Made by a program: the position numbers and the translations under genes
From: Strigops habroptila
Lineage: Eukaryota > Chordata > Aves > Psittaciformes > Psittacidae
Direction of reading: 5' to 3'
Assembly: GCF_004027225.2 (NCBI RefSeq)
Contig: NC_044279.2
Location: 48,508,744 to 48,572,743 of the forward strand
Length of the DNA stretch: 64,000 nucleotides
Notes under the pieces: model-generated
What the model saw: the letters and a program-made list of their open reading frames with translations, nothing else
The model's database searches: none
What the model was told of the DNA's origin: nothing
Shown here: one piece after another, positions 1 through 21,900 of the stretch
Position numbering within the stretch: position 1 is the first letter of the stretch
Layout of the letters: the number at the start of each line of letters is the position of its first letter

Positions 1-9871
<9,871 letters not shown>

Positions 9872-9893
9872 CTTGGAGCCGTGCCGCCCGGCG

Positions 9894-9907
9894 CCGCCCC
9901 GCCTCCC
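9894..9907 (-). promoter_or_regulatory. GC box (Sp1-type)
   Basis: The minus strand reads GGGAGGCGGGGCGG, two overlapping Sp/KLF-type GC boxes about 25-35 bp upstream of the NDUFA12 ATG. Confidence 0.5.
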
Positions 9908-10014
9908 GCCGGGACAGCACCGCCTCGTCCGCCCAGCGCCGGAGCGCGGACGGCAAGGTCGAGGCGCTGTTTTGCCGTCCCTCATTTGCTCGGTGGTTGC
10001 CGACGCTCCCTGAT

Positions 10015-10024
10015 GGGGCGGGGC
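10015..10024 (+). promoter_or_regulatory. GC box (Sp1-type)
   Basis: GGGGCGGGGC matches the Sp1 consensus, near the upstream edge of the CpG island about 145 bp from the NDUFA12 ATG. Confidence 0.5.
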
Positions 10025-10697
10025 CGGTTGGACGCAGCCTCTGGCGCTGGCCGGGCCCGCGTCTGGCTTGGGGCTGGCCCACTGTCGTTCTCCCTGCCCC
10101 GCTGCCGAGTGCGTTACTCCTGGTCCTGCCTCAGCCCCGCAAGCAGCTGTTCAGCCATCGACCTGCTGCTCTGTGATCCACTCCAATGAGGAAGATGGCA
10201 CCACCGTCCTTATTAGCTGTCCTGCAAACAGCTGTAAGCTGCAGTTAGTTTTTCCTGCCCACCTCTTCAACGGGCTGTAGGTGCAGAACTCCCCTCAAAA
10301 CCCATCCTCACAAATGCATGTGTCCTTGGCTGTTGGCCATTGCAACAACCTTCAGCTGCAGTTGGATCTCAACACCCTGCTTGAACAGGACCCTGATGTC
10401 CCAGGTACTGCCTCACCAGCCAAGGGAATGGTAATTCCCCAGGGCTGGCAGACCACACTTCTCCCACTATGTCTAGCCTGTGTTTTGCTTTGTTTGTGAT
10501 AACAGAGCAACTACCCAGAAACATAACCAGCAGCGAGATCCTTCTTCTGGCCTTTACTAAGGTTGCTAAAGGGTGTTTTCTGATGAAGATGCTGAGATTT
10601 GGGCTTCCAATCTGCATAGTCCAAATGCATAAAAAAGCGCACTGCCTGCTGCTCACATGTGAAGATCAACGAGAGACAACTTCAGGATACGGAGCCC

Positions 10698-10764
10698 ATC
10701 CCCTCCCCCCCCCCCCCTTTAAATATAAAAATGTCTACTCTGTATCCTTCCCCCCCCCTCCCCC
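10698..10764. repeat. Paired C-rich tracts
   Basis: A 13-C run at 10705-10717 and a 9-C plus 5-C run at 10750-10764, separated by about 30 AT-rich bases. They lie some 0.6-0.7 kb upstream of the NDUFA12 CpG island. The minus strand is G-rich and could form quadruplex structures. Confidence 0.8.
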
Positions 10765-12777
10765 ACAGATCACAAGTACCAGGAGTGGCAATAAGGAGTC
10801 CAGGATTGCCTAGATCAAAAATTAGGAGGTAGGGGAAGTGACATCTCACCCCATGCAAACTGTGGGTGATGGTCCCTGGCTTTTCCTAACTCTGCGAGGA
10901 ACATGTATCTCTTATCCACCTTTCCATCTCCATCTTGTCTCACTGCCTTCTGGTTCTGCACCAGCAGGAAGAAGTATTTTTGATCGCCTTGCTGTGGACG
11001 TTGGCAGTACTTCAATGCTGCTGCTGCAGGGCTGGTCTGGCAAGGTGCAGAAACAACTTCACTGACCTTCACAAGGGCCAAAACCAGATCTATGTTACCT
11101 TGTCAGAGCAGGCCAGATTTGGGAGAACACTTGGTGAACACAGCCTCAGTGCTGCAGCCAGCACTGGCTGCTCAGTGGAGCTCAGCTGTCCATCAGAGGC
11201 CCGTGGAGAGGCCAAGCTGCTGGGCGCTGACACCATCGGAACTGGGGATTTGGGAAGGGACAAAGCAGGAGTTGAAGTGAAAAATTAAGTGGTGGTGGTG
11301 TTAAACCTGAAAGGAAAATGAGACTGTGAAAAAGGTCAGCCAAGTTCACAGTGTGGAAATATAATACCCATGTTAACGTAAAGTCTAGTGTCTAAGTTTC
11401 CCATTCAACAGTTTTTAATTTAAACACAAGTGATTTTGTGTTCAGACACAGAACACAAGCCCTGCTGATTCAGTGCGCTGGCCTGTAACCACAGCATCTG
11501 TTTGTGGCAAGTCTCAGGCTTCAATAGGCTTGTGGAAGGTTATTTACATTTTCTCAATTAAAACTCCTAGAAAATTTACTAAATATATTAAAATACACTC
11601 AGATAATTGTACATTAGCAAGCAAAAAACCAGGAACGTTTGCAGTCAGAATTCACTTGTTCTGTTGTCTGTAACTTCATACATAGAAACCATTATTTTGA
11701 TATAAACTACTGACAATGGAGTGTAAAATATGAAAGAATTAAGTCAATTAGGTCAGCCAGCTTCTGAAGCATTGGGTACGTTCAACTCTCAACTGATTTC
11801 TAAGCCTATTCCTTGTTTGAGTAACTGGGGTAATGTCCATTGATGGAGAGTGTAATTCCATGAGCATTTTCTCTGCTGGCAGTGAAATAATATCAGTTAT
11901 TTTTCTTTTTCCCAAGGGTCAAAATGATCTGGATCACTTCACTGATCCTCATGGCACCATGGTTCTTAGACTGAGACCACTGTGGAGAACGGGGCATTGT
12001 GACACAAAGCTGGAAGAAGGGAACAACCTCTTAATGTGACATCGATCCTACAGAAGGTTTTGTTGAAATTCATTCTTCGTAGCAGGAACATTTTTCATCA
12101 TCTTCAAATTATATTTTGATTTTTCTTTGTAATATTTTTCTCCATAAATTGGGTCAAATGAGATTTCCACTGAGAATTTCATTAGCTCATAACTGCTCAA
12201 GTCGCATCGCATCTACTTAAATTGCTTTTGTTAATGTGTTTGGTCACTGAGAGTGAACAAAGAATCATACTACTGTGCTCAAAATTCGCCCTGAACTCGT
12301 GCAAATATCACAGTCGAATACAGTGGAGTGCAAATGCAAGTATAGCACCTTCCCAGGAATTTATCAGGACATCTTTGGGAGACAGCATTGAAATGCTGTC
12401 TCATCACTCACGTAACTTGAGTTTTATTACTCATGCACCTGTTAAGAAATTTTTAATTCCCAGTTTTTAAAATTTAAGACTGTCAGATGTTGCTTTTGTT
12501 CCCCAAAAGTTAGTGCACTGAGCCTCGCTGTCTCAAAAACTTCCTAAACACATTTAATGCTGCTTTGCTTTTCTTCTGTGGCCCAACTAAATGGCACAGG
12601 ATTACTGACAGAACTCCGTTTAAGGCCTAAAAAAGCCTCTCAAGTCTGAACACAAGTTAGTTACTTTGTTGCTTCTTTTCTAATACAGATTCAGAGTGCA
12701 ACAAGCAAGAAGGTACTTTTCAAAGATAAACAAATCCATTCCCTGAATGACTCAAGGGATGACATGCCAAAGAGAAG

Positions 12778-12929
12778 CTGTAGCTGCCCCCTTCCTGGCA
12801 GTGTTCAAGGCCAGGTTAGATGGACTCTGGGTAACCCGGTCTAGTGGAAGGTGTCCCTGCCCATGGCAGGGGGGTTGGAACTAGATGATATTTAAGGTCC
12901 CTTCCAACCCAAACCATTCTATGATTCTA
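12778..12929 (+). mobile_element. CR1 LINE 3' tail
   Basis: Shows the conserved CR1 3' end: GTGTTCAAGGCCAGGTTAGA, a GGTCTAGTGGAAGGTGTCCC block, CCCATGGCAGG, GATGATATTTAAGGTCCC, and the terminal ATTCTATGATTCTA. A severely 5'-truncated copy of about 150 bp. Confidence 0.93.
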
Positions 12930-14960
12930 ACTACTGAGAAAGGTGAGTTTTTAGAACAGAGGCAGGAGAAAGCTTGGAGTAAGTTTTGACGGGGAAGACT
13001 ATTAATGCTTCTTTCCAGCTCTCACCATTAGGTAACTCATTACATCACCCAAACTTTATCTTTTACCAGTGCAGCTTACATTTTCTCTGCCATGTGTCAG
13101 TGGGTAATTCATTTACTTCACGATAAAAACATTTCAAATTTGAACATGGAAAGAATGGTAGCTCATTCCTCATTTGGGATGCTGTTCCGGATTATCTGCA
13201 CGCACATTCATGCAAGCATCACATTCATTTATAATAGAAGACAAAGACCAAAAAATTTACACTTTTCAATCAATTGTGGAATAGACCAAAACTAATGATA
13301 ATTTCACAACTCTAAACATGAATAAATTCATTATTTATCCAGTAATTGTTAAAAATAAGATAATTAAGTCTGTATTTCTTTCAAAAGGAAAAACCCGTGT
13401 TCCATCGTACTCTAACTTCCAACCTAAAACTGCTCCATAATGAATCACATAATCATTCCCAAATATACATTATTGCATGATATGACATGAAGATCTTTGA
13501 TCAGGGTTCATTACAATACATATTTCTGTGGCGTGTTGTAAAAATAAAAAAAAAAAAGGTAAATTAGATTTTACAATTAATTATTACATTTTCAAATTCA
13601 TAGGCCAGAAAATAGTAAACATGGAAACAAAGGGTTAATAGCAGCAAAAATGAGTAAACAGCAAGATATTGCAGCTATCACAAATCCCAGAGACTAAATA
13701 GAAGTGACGATACTACATTGTGTAATAAAAGTGTAAAAGACCCACAAACTCTTTGTAATCCTATATACACTGGTTTAGGCCTGTCATTCAATCCATATAA
13801 AACACTAAGTAATAGGTTATTGCCACTGTTTTCTAGAATAGAAAGTTACAGTTTATTTTAAAAAATACAGCCAAAATAGAATTTACCAATTTAGGCAGCT
13901 TTCAAGACATCCACAGTGATTTTGTTTTAATACAACAGCAAGACAATTACAGTGATGTTGTAGTGCTTACACCGAAATGGCCACACTAGCAAACCACCAC
14001 GGCTGAACAAACCAGACCGGTTTCAAAATGAACAGACTGACTTTTGCTCACACTGGAGAACACACAAAGACAGTAACTGTATGGACAGGTAAGGTTGTAG
14101 CTGCAGAAGGTATTGCAATGGGGGTACTTCTGAAAAGTTTAAAATATAACAATTATTTGCACGAGGAGCTTAACCGACATGAAACAAGCAACCTAACCCC
14201 ATGAATTCATGTACAACATACACTTCCATGAAGAATGTCTGAACCAGTAAGCTTATTATGTGTAGCACCACTCCCATCTTTACATGACAGGATTCTGAAA
14301 AGTATAAAATTGTTTTGCCTTTCATGTGATTTATATGTAAATGATTTTTCTCGCTCTTAACATTGAAAAATTTAAAGTTGTTGAAACTAAACTTGTCCTT
14401 CTGTTGCCAAAGAGACTTCTTATTTTTTGGCTAGTAAATGCGACAGTTTGGTTAAATCCTGATGGGTTCGAAAACTGTCAGACTGCTGAAGATCAAGAAG
14501 TTGAAAAATAAATCAAAGATGAAAGGAAGAGGTCACAAAAACAATGATATTTTAATATCCCATGGTGGAGTGAGCTTCAATATTCACATTTTTGTTAGCT
14601 GATGAACAACATTACTGAGCAGCATGAAAGAAACCAGTAATACCAGCCAGCCTTTCATTCAGGAGCTAAGAACATTCATTCACAAGGCTAGAAATGACAA
14701 TAAATCACACAGGTGGTACTGTGAGATCTTGTCAGCACAAAAAATAGCTGTTGGAAACACTGAAAGTCTGAGTTGAAGATAACTGAATATGCTGCATTTA
14801 ACTGAGCAGCAATCTTGAAAAAGCAAACCAGCAAAACCAGAACTTCAGTGTTTCACCTCCCCATGAGCTGCTGCGTTATTCTCAGATGACTGCAATGGTT
14901 AATATCCAGAAATAAAGAAAAAACACATTCGTCCCTGTATTAATTTACCTGTTTTAAAGC

Positions 14961-14990
14961 TCCCATTCCTGAGAAAACCCAGGAATGGGA
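14961..14990. repeat. Perfect 11-bp inverted repeat (hairpin)
   Basis: Arms TCCCATTCCTG (14961-14971) and CAGGAATGGGA (14980-14990) with an 8-nt loop. There is no T-run typical of a terminator and no flanking pre-miRNA-length stem. Confidence 0.85.
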
Positions 14991-15667
14991 TTTCTCACTC
15001 CCCATCAAAAGCATGAATTTATAGCTTGAGAATGATTAATGAAATTATTTTAAAACAATTAATGAAAAATCTTCATAAGCAAAGTGAGTTACACTGAAGC
15101 AACAACCTGCAGTATGGGATCCAGCTTCTAGATCATCATGAGGATGAGAAAGATTACTTGCCAGGCAGCATAGAGCAGCTGCACGCTACCTTTAAATCAA
15201 TACTGAACTTAGGATGAAAATCTATTATTATGAAAAAACGTCAGAAAACTTTTTGGAAAAAAGGTTACTTACCAGTAGCCAGAGCTCTTTGCAACGTGCC
15301 GCGTGTGTGCACGTTTGCTCTATGGAGGTCCAAATGTCAGAGGTATAAAACAGGGTTTTTTGGTCAACAAACACCTGGATTTAAACAACCTGATGGGAAA
15401 CATGACCAAGGTTCTTGTGCTTTTGAGTTAACACATACTAGGAAAGCAGTCATGACCCAGCAGTCAGTGGTACTGGCAGGCCACACACTACTGAAGTAGG
15501 CTAACTTGTATGCAAACAGACTAGGGCACACAGAGGAAGTAACAGAAATCCAAAGAAAATAAGGTTCTGAGGTCATCTCATCTAAAACAGCACTCTGAGA
15601 AAAAAGGGGAAAAAAAAGGGCAAAACCCCAGCATATAAGCTATGGAAAGCAGCTAAATACCCATCAA

Positions 15668-16312
15668 GGATTACAAGAACCTTGCGAGGGTATGCAGAGA
15701 TGTGGGCAGGGAGGCCAAGGCTCAGCTAGAACTGAAACTGGCTAAAGATGTCAAGAACAACAAGGAAGGGTTCTTCAGATATATATGAGCAGTAAGCAGA
15801 AGCACAGGGAAGACGCAGATCTGTTGCCTAACAGGGCAGGGAAAATACTCAGTGGTCATGCTGACGAGGCAGAGGTTCTCAGCATCGTTTTTGCCTCTGT
15901 CTTTACCAGCAGAGCTGGACCGCAGAGCACAGGATGAAGTAGCTACACCACCACGTGTCAACCTACCAGCAGTGGAGGAAGGACTGGTCTGCAGCCTCCT
16001 GCAAGGGCTCAACGCACGCAAATCCATGAGCCCAGAAGAAATTCACCCGTAGGTATTAAGCGGCTGACATTGGTGCAAGGCCACTGTCTATAATCTTTGG
16101 AAAATCTTGGAGATCTGGATATAAGAAAGAATTTGCTTATGCTGAGAATGATCAGTAACGGCAACAACCTCCCCAGGAATGGAGTCCCCATCAGTGGAAG
16201 TTTCCAAGACGTGACTGGGCAGAGTGCTAGATGATCTCATGTAGGCTCCCTTTCCCACAAAAGGTTGCACTGGATGATCTTTCCAGGTCCCTTCCAACCT
16301 GGGCTGTTCTAT
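15668..16312 (+). mobile_element. CR1 LINE remnant with internal deletion
   Basis: 15668 to about 16117 corresponds to CR1 ORF2 upstream of the reverse-transcriptase core: readings like REAKAQLELKLAKDVKNNKE, a degenerate middle, then LNARKSMSPEEIHP and a broken SIIF.KSWRSG. It passes directly to a CR1 3' terminus at about 16118-16312 (GGTTGCACTGGATGATCTTT, CCTTCCAACCTGGGC, TTCTATGA). The catalytic core is missing and the frame has stops, so this is a dead copy. The 3' end type differs from the copies at 6523 and 12929, which suggests another CR1 subfamily. Confidence 0.85.
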
Positions 16313-16973
16313 GATGAAGATGAATGAGGCAAGGGATTCAGTCACTGAAGACTAATATCTGTATAAACACTCATATTTTCCCAGTTGTCTCTAAAGCTGA
16401 ACAGTCCCATGCAAGAGGCTGTATGAGCCAAATCTTTTGGCCAGCTGTAAATAAAGAACTGTACATGACACCTGAGGCTCAAGCTACAGAGCAAAAGATT
16501 TCTGTTAGGATGGGAGAGAGATTTGCACAATGTACTGCATTTAGAAGGAAAACAAGCTTTTATTTCCACCTTACTATTATCTGGGTTACATGAATCTGCA
16601 GAATACTGGAGTAGAACTCTTCCAAGAGTATTGGAATGCCTGGGAAACCACTTCCAAAATATTCAGGAGTAACGTGTCGTCAGCTTCCTTAAAAGTTTTA
16701 ACACAGAGGACAGTAAATCACCCATGCCTGTCAGGGCCAGAAGTGGGTCAGGGACAGCACAGGGCTAGAAAGTAGGGTCAGAATTTCTAAGGAGAGATGA
16801 AGAGTTATACACCTCTCATCTGCAACTTGGTCCTACCGATGGCAAGCTGGGCCTCTAACCCCTGGGGAGAGAACAAGCACAGCATATCGGCAGCAACTCT
16901 TTCATATGTCTATAAACCCTCCTGATGAGATGCATACCTCCCAAGACCCAGCAGTCTTCACACTGCTCTCCAG

Positions 16974-17063
16974 GGGACACAGATGAAGAGCTCGAATCCT
17001 GCGTCCTTTGAAAGGTGGAATGTGGGAAGAGCTCAGCAGACACGGCCAGCTCCGACACTGAAG
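16974..17063 (+). other. Exon-like open segment of unknown origin
   Basis: 90 nt flanked by ctctccag| and |gtaagtc, both close to consensus, open in the frame starting GGG ACA CAG. It continues into a longer open stretch that reads S/E/D-rich in a second frame to about 17293. No family is recognised. It could be a relic of a transposon gene, a noncoding exon, or chance. Confidence 0.2.
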
Positions 17064-18399
17064 GTAAGTCAGTACTCCAGCAACTCAGGATGCCAGGGCA
17101 GAGCAGGGGGGATGGTGCCATCCCATCAGGGGTCCTCAGCAGCAGGTGCTTTGCCTGTGACCGATCCTGTAGTACAGCCTCAAATTACATAGCTTGGGTG
17201 GAGGAAGATCCAAACAGCTCAGGTAGTGAAATTGAAAAGAACACAGAAAGTCAAGTGTCAGAGGCAGCTCTCCAATTCTTTTTGACTGGCTGAGGTCCTA
17301 AGCCTCATCTAGTAGTAGTCTCCTGGTGTTAACATGGCCTTAGAGCTGCTAGTGCAGTGGGCAAAGGCCCCCATTGAAGATGATCTTTTGGCTGAGCAAT
17401 TCCTGGTGCCACCATTTGTATGTTGATGAGGCTCTTCCTCACCCAGTGGTGCTGGAGAAAGAGAAGGTTCATGATAAACAGAACTCAGCCTTGATCCAAG
17501 ATTTAGATAATTCTAAATGCTAGTGTCAGAGGTAGCCCACTACTTCTACTACAATACTTCTTTTATTTTAAGCAACAGGTATTAAATGTGCTAGGGATGT
17601 ATAATGTCCCGTCGAAAAATGAAGCAAGAAGCAACTGTATGTCAGTGTTATTTGTCAGTGAGGCACACATGCCTCAGGATAGGAAAAACCCATCCTTAGA
17701 CGCAGCTATGAAGTATGTATGATTCAGGCAACATACATGAAGGATCTAGACCCATTTCTAATAAGGAAAGGAAAAGCAGCTGAGACTATGCTCCCATAGG
17801 GAGGGGCACTGGATTTGACAAACTCAAATTTAAACAAGCATGAGACTGGTTGGAAAAGAGAACTACATAGCCAAAGGCTAACAATAATAAAAATATGAAG
17901 ACATGAACGCAAGAGGCATCTAGAATGCCTCCATTGTTGTGCACCAAGTGACAGAGGAAGGGGTAGTGTGAAAAAGCTTTAACTTCTAAGACTAGAAAAA
18001 TCAGGACGATGCTGTCTTTGAATACCTGCAGTATACACTTCTATGTTAGTTTTCCGTAGTATAAACCAGGTGATGTCTACCAAGAGGTACTACTACAATA
18101 CACTATTCCATTGCACCCACAAAACAGTCAGTATTGATCAACTGCAGCAACCTCTCATCAGAGTATTTTAAAACGTGAACTTTCTCTACTTTCCCTGCAT
18201 TTTAATGATGTCCAGTGTTTCATTCAACAAGAAACAAATCTCTCTTTGAAACAACTGGAAAACTAAGTTTGGTTATAATGGTCTGGTTTCCATGGAAACA
18301 CTGGCCTTTTCAGGATGTTTGATCGCATATTTTCCATTTGATCAGTGAGAAAGATCTAGTAGCAAAACAATGAAAACACAACTCAGAGAGAAAAGTTAA

Positions 18400-18405
18400 T
18401 TTATT
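18400..18405 (-). terminator. NR2C1: Candidate NR2C1 polyadenylation signal
   Basis: AATAAA on the minus strand (TTTATT on plus), the first canonical hexamer downstream of the NR2C1 stop. Use is inferred. Confidence 0.45.
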
Positions 18406-18767
18406 TCTCTAAAACATCAAACTAAGTTGAGATACCTTAGTTCAGTCAAAGCTTCTTCAGTTTCTTCACAAGCGTGTACTTCATAAACAAATATTCCCAG
18501 TTCATCTATCTACAAAAATAGGATGGACAATTCTTGACTTTCTTCAGATACCAAGTTAATTTACAAGTCCTTGAAGTTCAGATGAAAAATAGGAAGTGAT
18601 CCTATATTCCTTAATACACGCCATCACGTTTCCCAAGTGTACTGGAAAGGAGGAATATTAGCCTTCTTTGAAAAGGTGCACGGGAAGGCTTATTGCCATC
18701 TCTTGGAGACAGGGTATGCATTTACATCACCATGACTGCCATGGTACAGAATCCTCGACTGGTACTT
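18400..18767 (-). other. NR2C1: NR2C1 3' UTR (proximal, probable)
   Basis: Sequence directly after the stop codon. The first canonical AATAAA on the minus strand is at 18405-18400, about 360 nt after the stop. A longer 3' UTR using later signals (for example near 17562) is possible. Confidence 0.55.
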
Positions 18768-18942
18768 TTATACGGTATGACCGATTATCTGAGAGTTGTA
18801 GTCCGCTGTCTCCATTCGCAGAATATACGGGATGATGCTGTCAATCTGAACGTTGCCAATTAGTCCTGCAAAGAACAGCTCTTCAGTGATGGCAGCACTC
18901 ATCAGCCTCAGAGCAGGCAATCGGAGAAGAAGTCTAGACAGT
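18768..18942 (-). CDS. NR2C1: NR2C1 coding exon 14 (AF-2 end, stop)
   Basis: 175 nt including TAA (18768-18770). It reads (R)[63 protein letters not shown] and EELFF.GLIGN are the conserved helix 10-12 / AF-2 region; NR2C proteins carry a short tail after it. Confidence 0.96.
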
Positions 18943-21900
18943 CTAGAAAATAAGTTGGGTAAAAAGCGTTAGTTCTGGCTGCAGATCTTGGTGTTATTCA
19001 CAATCATGTTATCAGTAAGAGGAAAAATAACAAGGGACAATACTGGCCAAAATTCGCTGTATCTAGTTCATGAAAGGCTTAAATATTTAAAGCAGTAGAG
19101 TATTAAATTTATGTTCAGTCATGTCTTTAACAGTACAAAAAAATGTGAGTATGCCTGTCAATTACAGGGACAGTATAATGTTTGGGCTCAGGCTAAAAGA
19201 GGAAATACTCCAAGTAGGTGCAATCCAAACATTAAGAATATTTATTTCCAATATTTCATTTTGGAAATGAATAAATGAATGAGTAGATAAATAATATTCA
19301 TAACATGTATGAGTACCTGTGTAATATTTGAAGTGCTCTAAAGATCATTTCTTACCTTTAAGAAGGTAAGAAGAAAATGTAGATGTTTATTACAAGAACT
19401 AATCGCTAATGATCTGAAAAGAGAATCAATCAAGTAAGTTCACAGACCTGTAAGTATCATCCGGATATGCTTTTGTGACGTAGTCTTGGAACTCCATGTA
19501 AGCTTTTTCTTGAAATTTCTCGATCTGTACCACATTTTCTAGACCTGGATGATCTGAAAAAAAAAAACCAAACCCCAAAACCCCACTCTACATTGTTATA
19601 CCTGTTCTAGATAAGACAGACTAAAATCCATACGGATTATCTAACTAAGCATACTGAAATCATCATCTGGTAGCTGTAGTAACTTCACAGTTTTAGTGGA
19701 AGACTCTGCTTTAACTCATTATATTTCTTTTCCTCTATGTTTATGTTTTATTTAGGTCTTTATAAATACAGCCAGACATTTTGAAGAGTTCAAATAAATA
19801 TAGTGCTTGCAGTGTTTACACCAATCTTGATCATACAGCTCTGTTCTCTGTGTAGCAGTAGAACAGTATTGTTTCAATACACTCATATTGATTGGAATAT
19901 TGTATGCACAAATAGCATTTGGGTGGGATGCAAAGGATAAAATTAAGATCAGTGGAAAAAGCAGAATAAAAGGCTATGAAGCACTTGCTTCCTAAAAACT
20001 GGAGGAGATTTGGAGCAGATTGTTCTTTTCCAACTGTTTGGTGCGAAATTTTCAAAGGTGCTAAACGTTATTTTTAGCTTAAAACACTTGAAATCTAAAT
20101 CTTGCTAAAATGAAAGGGTATTAACCTAACTGCCAAGTCACATTTGGAAATCATTATCTGCTAATTCTGAACACTTTATGTGGTCTGTAATTTTTATTAT
20201 CTATCCATCTATCTTCATGTAAATATTTTACTGTCATAGTAGCGTGACAAATCATGTAGATTTTCTTTTTCAGAAATGGGATCAGAAATGAGCTGCCAAA
20301 TGATGTCAGATAAAAGACTATTCCTAACAATTGTTCCTCCTCTCCAAATATATGGCCTTCTGTCAAGAAAACCAGGAGGTTTTGGCCTAGAAGCTTTCAA
20401 AACAATTATGTGATACACTGGACTTCCCTGAACACATCACTTCACAGGGGAATATTTTGTCCTATACAGTTACTCAGTTATTCCAAAAGCATGGCTTCAA
20501 ATTAATGCAGAGGACAAGAGGTTAGTAAGTTTGCAAAGAAGGAACACGTTTTGAAGAGTTGTCATGGACATGCAATATTCATCCCTTCATGATACTGCTT
20601 TTAGAGCAATGTCAGAAACACAACTAGAAGTCAACTTTTGAAAACAGTAGTTTGAAGACCACTGCTAGTAGACAAGCAGCCACTTATAAAGATGCAAAGT
20701 CTTCTCGGCACTCCTTTACAATCCTCTCTTTGCCCAAGGCTGTCTTCTGACAGTCAAAGAGCTGGCTTGGCACAGATGATTTTCAGTAATCTTCAAGTCT
20801 CCAGCTATGGAAGGCAGCAAATCAGCAGGGCCTACTAAAGCAGATGTTCTTACCTTAGGACTCTGCCACATGTGCAGCCCAGCCCCATCCTGTAGCAGAG
20901 CAGAAAAACCCCTGAAATCATAATGTCTGGCCTACGAATCACTGACAGAACATCCCTTCTACTATGGGTACTGAACATGACTTTCAGGTACATGAGGATT
21001 TTGTTACATGGCTCATAGGATCAAGAATATTGACAACACATTGCCATGAAAGCAGCTACACATCATTTGGAATGCGATCCTGAAAGCATGTGAGCTAAAG
21101 AAAATTCATCTCAATCATGTGACTGGATACAGCCTTTTCCCAAGATATTTTTCCTTCTACCTTTTGTGTTGTCAAATCTAATTGGAAGGAGACAAATTAA
21201 CGTCAGACTAAAAAGTAATTAAGTATTGCTTTGCAAGTGCGAGGTTCACAGAGAAGTATTTTCTGGTATCTATCAGGACTGATTCTTCAGGCAGGCCAAC
21301 AGATTGTCTCATGAATCCTAGCAGACATTGCGCTAGATAATTTATTCAGTCACTATCATAACCAGAGGACTCATCTTCCTCCATCTTGTAGACTAATCTC
21401 CCAGGGGGAAAAAATAATCATTATTTTATCTTCACTCTCTAGTGTATATCCATTAACGTTACATTAGGCAAATACTGTTCAGAAGACAGAAGTAAGAATA
21501 CGTGGGAATGTTTGTGGTGCTCATTCACCAGATATGCTATAGGTAATATTTATTTTCAAAATACCTATGTGAAGTGAGGTGATATATTTCTTTAATTTTG
21601 CATATGAGAATGGATGCCAAGGGAGATAGTCTTTCATACATTAAAAGCCGAACTTCAATCCATCTCAGCTGAATGGGCAAGAGCAACACTTCCGAAAATT
21701 AAACTACAGGTCCTCAGAAAAAGTACTCCAGAAAGGAGGCACAGAATTAAAAGTGATAGATAAATAGGTATTTTTAAAACAACAATAGCAGAGGCAAAAG
21801 TAAAAGTTCTCCAAAGCAGCATTCAACTATTTACATTAAAAGATTAACCCTCCTCTTCCTACAGTCCTCATTACAAATCTTCCAAGATTCCTCAACAAAT

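Larger units (their letters stand above)
10091..18399. other. Intergenic region between NDUFA12 (5' end) and NR2C1 (3' end)
   Basis: 8.3 kb with no supported gene. Contents: C-rich tracts at 10698-10764; a CR1 3' tail at 12778-12929; a perfect 11-bp hairpin at 14961-14990; a splice-donor-bearing stretch near 15263-15340 that looks like an old interspersed repeat; a CR1 remnant at 15668-16312; and a 90-nt exon-like segment at 16974-17063. The rest (10.8-12.7, 12.95-14.9 and 17.3-18.4 kb) shows nothing recognisable. Confidence 0.7.

Noticed and set aside
15722..16052. Reading frames of 66 and 101 codons
   Set aside because: They lie inside the decayed CR1 remnant and its antisense.
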